A stretch of DNA of 64,000 nt, taken from Candidatus Ribeiella danica (GTDB taxonomy: Bacteria; Chloroflexota; Chloroflexia; Chloroflexales; Roseiflexaceae). The position numbers and the translations under genes were made by a program. This document shows, piece after piece, positions 60,207-64,000 of the stretch. The stretch lies in assembly GCA_016717335.1 (NCBI GenBank), contig JADKFS010000001.1, positions 1,984,001 to 2,048,000 of the forward strand. Direction: 5' to 3'. Numbering within the stretch: the stretch's first letter is position 1; the number at the start of each line of letters is the position of its first letter. The notes under the pieces are model-generated. The model was given only the letters and a program-made list of their open reading frames with translations. It had not been told where the DNA came from and made no database searches.

Positions 60207-60345
60207 TACAGCTTGATGGTACAATGCGCGGCAAGGACGATTGCCCACACGTCCTTGCCGCGCCCTACATCTCCTCCGAGCGACAGGGCCTCTCGGCAGG
60301 ACGTGCAGGGGGGCCTCGGGGAAGCTGGTGTCAAGGGACGCAACT

Positions 60346-60888
60346 GTGCAGGACGAAGCAGCACTGCTCGCGCGCGCGCGGCAACTCGAAACAGACGCGC
60401 TGTCCCAGATCCACGACAGCTACTACGGGCCGATCTTTCGGTATATCGCCTTTCGCGTCAGCGACCGCGACACCGCCGAGGATCTGACCAGCGAGGTCTT
60501 CACGCGCTTCCTCAGCGCCCTACATCAGCGCAACCCGCCAAGCACGACCCTGCGCGGCTGGCTCTACGGCGTCGCCGCCCACGTCGTCAGCGATCACCTG
60601 CGCAAGCGCTACCGCGCCCCGCACGTCGAGCTGGACGAGGCGATTGCCAGCCGCGACGCCGGCCCGGCCGAGATCGCCGAGGCAACGCTCGTGCGTGAAG
60701 ATCTCAGGCAGGCCGTGGCCACCCTGACCGAGGAGCAGCAGCATGTGATCGCCCTGCGCTTTAGCCACGAGCTGCCGATTCAAGAAGTGGCCCGCACGAT
60801 CGGCAAAACCGAGGGAGCGGTCAAGCAGCTGCAGGCGCGCGCGATCGCGGCGCTGGCACGCAGATTAATGCCGGGGGCGGTAGAGTGA
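60346..60888 (+). CDS. ECF-type RNA polymerase sigma factor
   Basis: A 180-residue ECF sigma factor. Region 2 (about 15-85) has S-Y-Y-G-P-I-F-R-Y-I and D-T-A-E-D-L-T-S-E-V-F; region 4 (about 120-175) has L-T-E-E-Q-Q-H-V-I-A-L-R-F and G-K-T-E-G-A-V-K-Q-L-Q. GTG start at 60346 after AAGGGA. The stop overlaps the start of the DUF5667 gene, so sigma and partner are made together. Confidence 0.9.
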   Translation: MQDEAALLARARQLETDALSQIHDSYYGPIFRYIAFRVSDRDTAEDLTSEVFTRFLSALHQRNPPSTTLRGWLYGVAAHVVSDHLRKRYRAPHVELDEAIASRDAGPAEIAEATLVREDLRQAVATLTEEQQHVIALRFSHELPIQEVARTIGKTEGAVKQLQARAIAALARRLMPGAVE

Positions 60889-62228
60889 TGGATGCGCAAC
60901 TCGAGCTCAAACTAATAGAGTGCCTCAGCTTGCTGGACGAAGGCGAGCCGATCGAGCGCATTCTCGCCCGCTTCCCCGACGACGCGGCCCACCTTGCCCC
61001 GATGCTCGAGACGGCGGCGGCCCTGCCCGCGATGCGCGTCGAGCCAACCGAGGTCGCCCGGATCACATCGCGGCGAGTCTTCCTGGGGCAGGCCGCGGTG
61101 CTACGCGAGGCTTCGGCGCGGCGATCGTTCCCCTTCATGCGCCGGCTGGCGATCGGGCTGGCATCGCTGGCGCTGGCCTTCGTGTTCGCGGGCGGGGCGC
61201 TGGTGGCGTCCGCCTCTGCGCTGCCCAACGAGGCGCTCTACCCGGTCAAGCGCGCGGTCGAGGATACCCAGCTGCTGCTGGCAGGCGCGGATCGCGAGAC
61301 GCTCGCTACTCGCTTCGAGCAGCGGCGCCGAGACGAGGTGACCGCGCTGCTCGCCGACGGCCACTCCGCGGCGGTCGAGTTCGAGGGCATAATCGAGGCG
61401 ATCCAGCCGGACCAGTGGGTCATCTCCGGCCTGACGACGCGCGTCGGCCAGAGCACGCCAGTGGCCGGGATACCGCAGATCGGCGCGCGCGCGCGCGTGC
61501 AGGGCCGCACCGATGGGGGCGTGCTCGTCGCGACGTTCATCACGGTTGAGCCGGGCGCACTGCCGGCTGCGGCACCCACCGCCACGGCCACCCCCAGCAG
61601 CACGCCGCGGCCATCGCCCAGCCCGATCCCGAGCCCGTCGGCGACCACGCCGCCGACAGCAAAGCCAAGCCCGGCGCCGACGCGCGCGCCCAGCCCAACA
61701 CCCCGACCAGCTGCGACCGCGCGGCCCAGCGCGCCGCCGCCGACGCAGATCCCGCCGACGGAGCCGCCGGCGCCAACCAGCACGCCTGAGGAAGAGGTCG
61801 AGTTCAGCGGCGTCGTCGCGAGCATCGGCGGAAGCTGGACGATCGGCGGGACGCAGGTGCTCGTGAACGGCGAGACCGAGCTGCGCGGCCAGATCGGCAT
61901 CGGCGACCGCGTGCGCGTTCGAGCGCGGCGGCTGCCGGACGGCCAGCTGCTGGCCCGGCGGATCGAGCGCGTAGACAGCCCGGACGGCAACGACCAGAAT
62001 ACCAACGGCAACGACAACGGCAATGACGGGAACGACAATGGCGGGGGTGGCGGGGACGACCACGGGGGTGGGGGCAACGACAGCGGCGGGAGTGGCGGCG
62101 GAAACGACAGCAGTGGCGGCGGCGGCAACGACAACGGCGGCGGCGGCGGCGGAAACGACAACGGCGGCGGCAATAAGAATGACAACGGTGGCCATAACAG
62201 CGGCGGCCACGCGAATAGCGGGATGTAA
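60885..62228 (+). CDS. DUF5667/DUF5666 membrane protein, likely anti-sigma partner
   Basis: A 447-residue protein overlapping the sigma gene by 4 bases (GTGA; ATG at 60888 is an alternative). A cytoplasmic N-domain (1-80) is followed by one membrane helix (86-112) and the DUF5667 stretch (S-A-L-P-N-E-A-L-Y-P-V-K-R and R-R-R-D-E-V-T-A-L-L). Two DUF5666-like domains (about 165-222 and 301-365) flank a Pro/Thr/Ser spacer, and a long Asn/Gly/Asp tail ends the protein. By position it probably holds the sigma factor at the membrane. There is no zinc motif in the N-domain. Confidence 0.82.
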   Translation: MMDAQLELKLIECLSLLDEGEPIERILARFPDDAAHLAPMLETAAALPAMRVEPTEVARITSRRVFLGQAAVLREASARRSFPFMRRLAIGLASLALAFVFAGGALVASASALPNEALYPVKRAVEDTQLLLAGADRETLATRFEQRRRDEVTALLADGHSAAVEFEGIIEAIQPDQWVISGLTTRVGQSTPVAGIPQIGARARVQGRTDGGVLVATFITVEPGALPAAAPTATATPSSTPRPSPSPIPSPSATTPPTAKPSPAPTRAPSPTPRPAATARPSAPPPTQIPPTEPPAPTSTPEEEVEFSGVVASIGGSWTIGGTQVLVNGETELRGQIGIGDRVRVRARRLPDGQLLARRIERVDSPDGNDQNTNGNDNGNDGNDNGGGGGDDHGGGGNDSGGSGGGNDSSGGGGNDNGGGGGGNDNGGGNKNDNGGHNSGGHANSGM

Positions 62229-62237
62229 TTAACGGGA

Positions 62238-62262
62238 GTGGAGGAGCCTTCGGCCCCTCCAC
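62238..62262. terminator. Hairpin after the DUF5667 gene
   Basis: GTGGAGGAGCC, TTC loop, GGCCCCTCCAC: an 11-bp stem with one mismatch between convergent genes. Confidence 0.65.
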
Positions 62263-62283
62263 ACCTCCCCGGCGATAGAGTTG

Positions 62284-63087
62284 CTACACGTGCACGCCTC
62301 CGCCCGTGGCGCCGCCGAGTCCCCCACGCAGCGTGTCGAGCGTCTCGCGAGCGCCGGCACTGAAGAAGCCCAGGTCGCTGCCGCAGGCCAGCATCGTCAT
62401 CCCGCGCCGCTGCCAGCCCAGCACGACCGCCGGATCGTGGATGTGAATGCCGGACGCGACCCCGTGCCGGCGGGCCGAGTCGACCACCATCTGGATAGCA
62501 TCGTCGACCGCCGGGGCGTCCATGCTCGCCTCGCCGAGCGAGATCGTCAGGTCGAACGGGCCGATCACCGCCGCGTCGACGCCGGGGACCGACAGCAGCG
62601 CGTCGATATTGTCCACCGCGGCCCTGCGCTCGATCTGTAGCACCACCAGCGTGTGCTCGTTCATATGCTCGACCAGCTCGCGCGGGCCGGCGCTCGTGTA
62701 GTCGGTGTGGCCCCGCCCCGACGACGCCCCGCGCACGCCGATCGGCGGGTACTTCATGAAGCTGACGAGCTGCTCGACCTGCGCGCGCGCCTCGACGCGC
62801 GGCAGCATCAGCCCCATCGCCCCGGCGTCCAGCGCGGTCGCGACCAGGTGGTAGGCCAGGTCGGGGATGCGCACGAGCGGCGCCAGCCCGGCCAGCCGCG
62901 CGACCTTGATCATCTCCGCGACGGCCGGCAGGTCGAAGGCGCCGTGCTCCATGTCGATGAATACGAAGTCGAAGCCGATGTTTGCCAGCGTCCAGACGAA
63001 GCCGGTCGAGCTTGCCTCGCTGATCATGGTGCCGAGGGCGGGCTCGCCGCGCCTGAGCGCCTGCTTGACCGTGTTTGGTTTGAGCAT
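62284..63087 (-). CDS. HpcH/HpaI-family aldolase
   Basis: A 267-residue TIM-barrel class II aldolase, acting on 2-keto-3-deoxy acids or related compounds with a divalent metal. It has F-I-D-M-E-H-G-A-F-D near 44, A-G-A-M-G-L-M-L-P near 88, Q-I-E-R-R-A-A-V near 150 and G-P-F-D-L near 175. It starts 33 bases after the dehydrogenase gene, forming an operon, probably for sugar-acid breakdown. Confidence 0.9.
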   Translation of the reverse strand: MLKPNTVKQALRRGEPALGTMISEASSTGFVWTLANIGFDFVFIDMEHGAFDLPAVAEMIKVARLAGLAPLVRIPDLAYHLVATALDAGAMGLMLPRVEARAQVEQLVSFMKYPPIGVRGASSGRGHTDYTSAGPRELVEHMNEHTLVVLQIERRAAVDNIDALLSVPGVDAAVIGPFDLTISLGEASMDAPAVDDAIQMVVDSARRHGVASGIHIHDPAVVLGWQRRGMTMLACGSDLGFFSAGARETLDTLRGGLGGATGGGVHV

Positions 63088-63120
63088 CTGATCCTCTTCT
63101 TTTCCAAGGGCGCGACATCA

Positions 63121-64000
63121 CTATACGATCCGCCGCTCCCACACCTCGGGGTTCACCAGCTCGGCCGGGCGGTCGCCGCGCAGCGCCGCGGCGACCTGCT
63201 CGCAGGCCATCACCTGCATCCGCAGGATGCTCGCGCCGGTGTATGAGGCGATGTGGGCCGTGCAGATCGCGTTGGGCAGGCCGAACAGCGGGTGATCCGC
63301 CGGCGCGGGCTCGGGGTCGTACACGTCGATCGCCGCGCCGGCGAGGTGACCCGACCGCAGCGCCGCGACCAGCGCCTGCTCGTCCACCACCGAGCCGCGC
63401 GCGACGTTGACCAGGTAGCTGCCCGGCCGCATGCGCGCCAGCGCCGCGGCGTCGATCAGCCGGTAGGTCTCGGGGATGGCCGGGCAGTGCAGCGAGACGA
63501 CGTCGGCGGCGGCCAGCAGCTGGTCGAGCGACTCGGCCAGGCCGACCCCCAGCGCGGCGGCGCGCTCCGGCGCGACGTAGGGGTCGAGCGCCAGCACGCG
63601 CATGCCCAGCGCCCGCGCGATCTCGGCCACCCGCGCGCCGATCCGGCCCAGCCCGACCAGGCCAAGCGTCGCGCCGAAGACCTCCAGCCCCGGCGCCGGC
63701 AGGCTCCAGCCCTGCCCAGAGCGCAGCGTGCGGTCGCTGGCCGCCACGCGCTTGGCCAGGCTCAGCATCAGCGCGATCGCGTGCTCGGCGGTCGACTCGG
63801 TCGGCCCGTCGGGCGTGTTGACGACCATGATCCCGCGCTCGGTCGCCGCGCGCAGGTCGATCCGATCGACGCCGATGCCGGTGCGGCCGAGCACGCGCAG
63901 GCGCGCGCCGACCCGGTCCATCGCCGGGCCGGTCATCGCGGTGACGCCGTCCAGGATCAGGGCGTCGCACTCGCTCGCGGCGGCAAACCACGCGTCGGTC
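63121..64000 (-). CDS. D-isomer-specific 2-hydroxyacid dehydrogenase, N-terminus cut by window edge
   Basis: The frame is open to the end of the window, so the first part (perhaps 40 residues) is missing. The visible 292 residues have V-G-L-G-R-I-G (NAD binding), the catalytic Arg in N-V-A-R-G-S-V-V, Glu in D-P-E-P-A-P and His in T-A-H-I-A-S-Y. It belongs to the phosphoglycerate-/glyoxylate-dehydrogenase family. An internal ATG at 63936 is not the start, because the sequence upstream (A-L-I-L-D-G-V-T-A) continues the fold. Together with the aldolase it suggests a hydroxy-acid pathway. Confidence 0.9.
   Translation of the reverse strand, partial: TDAWFAAASECDALILDGVTAMTGPAMDRVGARLRVLGRTGIGVDRIDLRAATERGIMVVNTPDGPTESTAEHAIALMLSLAKRVAASDRTLRSGQGWSLPAPGLEVFGATLGLVGLGRIGARVAEIARALGMRVLALDPYVAPERAAALGVGLAESLDQLLAAADVVSLHCPAIPETYRLIDAAALARMRPGSYLVNVARGSVVDEQALVAALRSGHLAGAAIDVYDPEPAPADHPLFGLPNAICTAHIASYTGASILRMQVMACEQVAAALRGDRPAELVNPEVWERRIV

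Noticed and set aside
59307..60248. Val/Ala-rich frame opposite the DUF5666 lipoprotein
   Set aside because: It mirrors the Asn/Gly repeat of the plus-strand gene, which has a signal peptide and lipobox.
61238..63991. A 917-codon minus-strand open frame
   Set aside because: It runs opposite the DUF5667 gene and through the aldolase and dehydrogenase genes in the wrong frame; composition is extreme in Arg, Gly and Pro.

Overview
The window is about two-thirds G+C, has conserved housekeeping genes on both strands, and shows no phage, transposase, CRISPR array, rRNA or tRNA that I could recognise. The gene families point to a Chloroflexota bacterium, probably class Chloroflexia (a Roseiflexus/Kouleothrix-like lineage). 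The clues are a four-repeat S1 protein, a Ser/Thr kinase with an outside beta-rich tail, ECF sigma factors paired with DUF5667/DUF5666 proteins, a DUF2342 zinc peptidase, CoxD/CoxE-like AAA plus VWA genes, and a HRRTL-like N-terminal module on a membrane protein. The placement is inference from gene content.

Layout. 1-1672 (minus): start of a complex I operon, nuoA-B-C-D, with a consensus promoter at 1798-1825. 2009-3211 (minus): S1 protein with a consensus promoter and a palindrome at the start of its leader. 3566-10504 (plus): FkbM methyltransferase, a phosphoglycerate-mutase-like metalloenzyme, NAD kinase, DUF4870 protein, glutamate racemase and a receptor-type Ser/Thr kinase. 10577-18752: lipoprotein, SelB, two small paralogues, DUF2342 peptidase, NurA nuclease, VWA protein. 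18942-24046: five-haem cytochrome, hydrolase, GAPDH, and a sigma/double-zinc anti-sigma pair. 24506-29250: MoxR-VWA-phosphoribosyltransferase operon, DCC protein, CsbD, PhaR-type regulator. 29378-38548: sigma/anti-sigma fusion, cupredoxin surface protein, membrane protein with a possible signalling module, lipid kinase, AlkZ-like glycosylase, DUF1697, MBL hydrolase. 39173-45884: response regulator, hybrid-sensor-type histidine kinase, a radical-SAM-like protein lacking the cluster cysteines, aminotransferase, methionine aminopeptidase. 46104-64000: amidase, pdxH, acnA, BlaI-type repressor, two complex-I-like membrane proteins, IF-2B-like protein, Nudix, GT-C protein, an ECF sigma module with Asn/Gly-rich surface proteins, and an aldolase/dehydrogenase operon cut by the window edge.

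The most unusual feature is not a gene. More than 20 loci carry short arrays of 7- or 8-base units that keep strict phase although unit sequences differ between loci. They are usually built as an arm of units, a short loop, and an arm of the reverse-complement units. They sit between genes (for example 666-812, 14055-14128, 25401-25523, 51189-51256, 54678-54823) and also in frame inside genes (metalloenzyme, SelB, NurA, both complex-I-like membrane proteins). They resemble in spirit the short tandemly repeated heptamers known from cyanobacteria, but here unrelated unit families share one architecture. Two further families of non-coding repeats are present: a ~115 bp element in three copies (6469, 17028, 38720) and multi-hairpin G/C-rich mosaics at gene ends.
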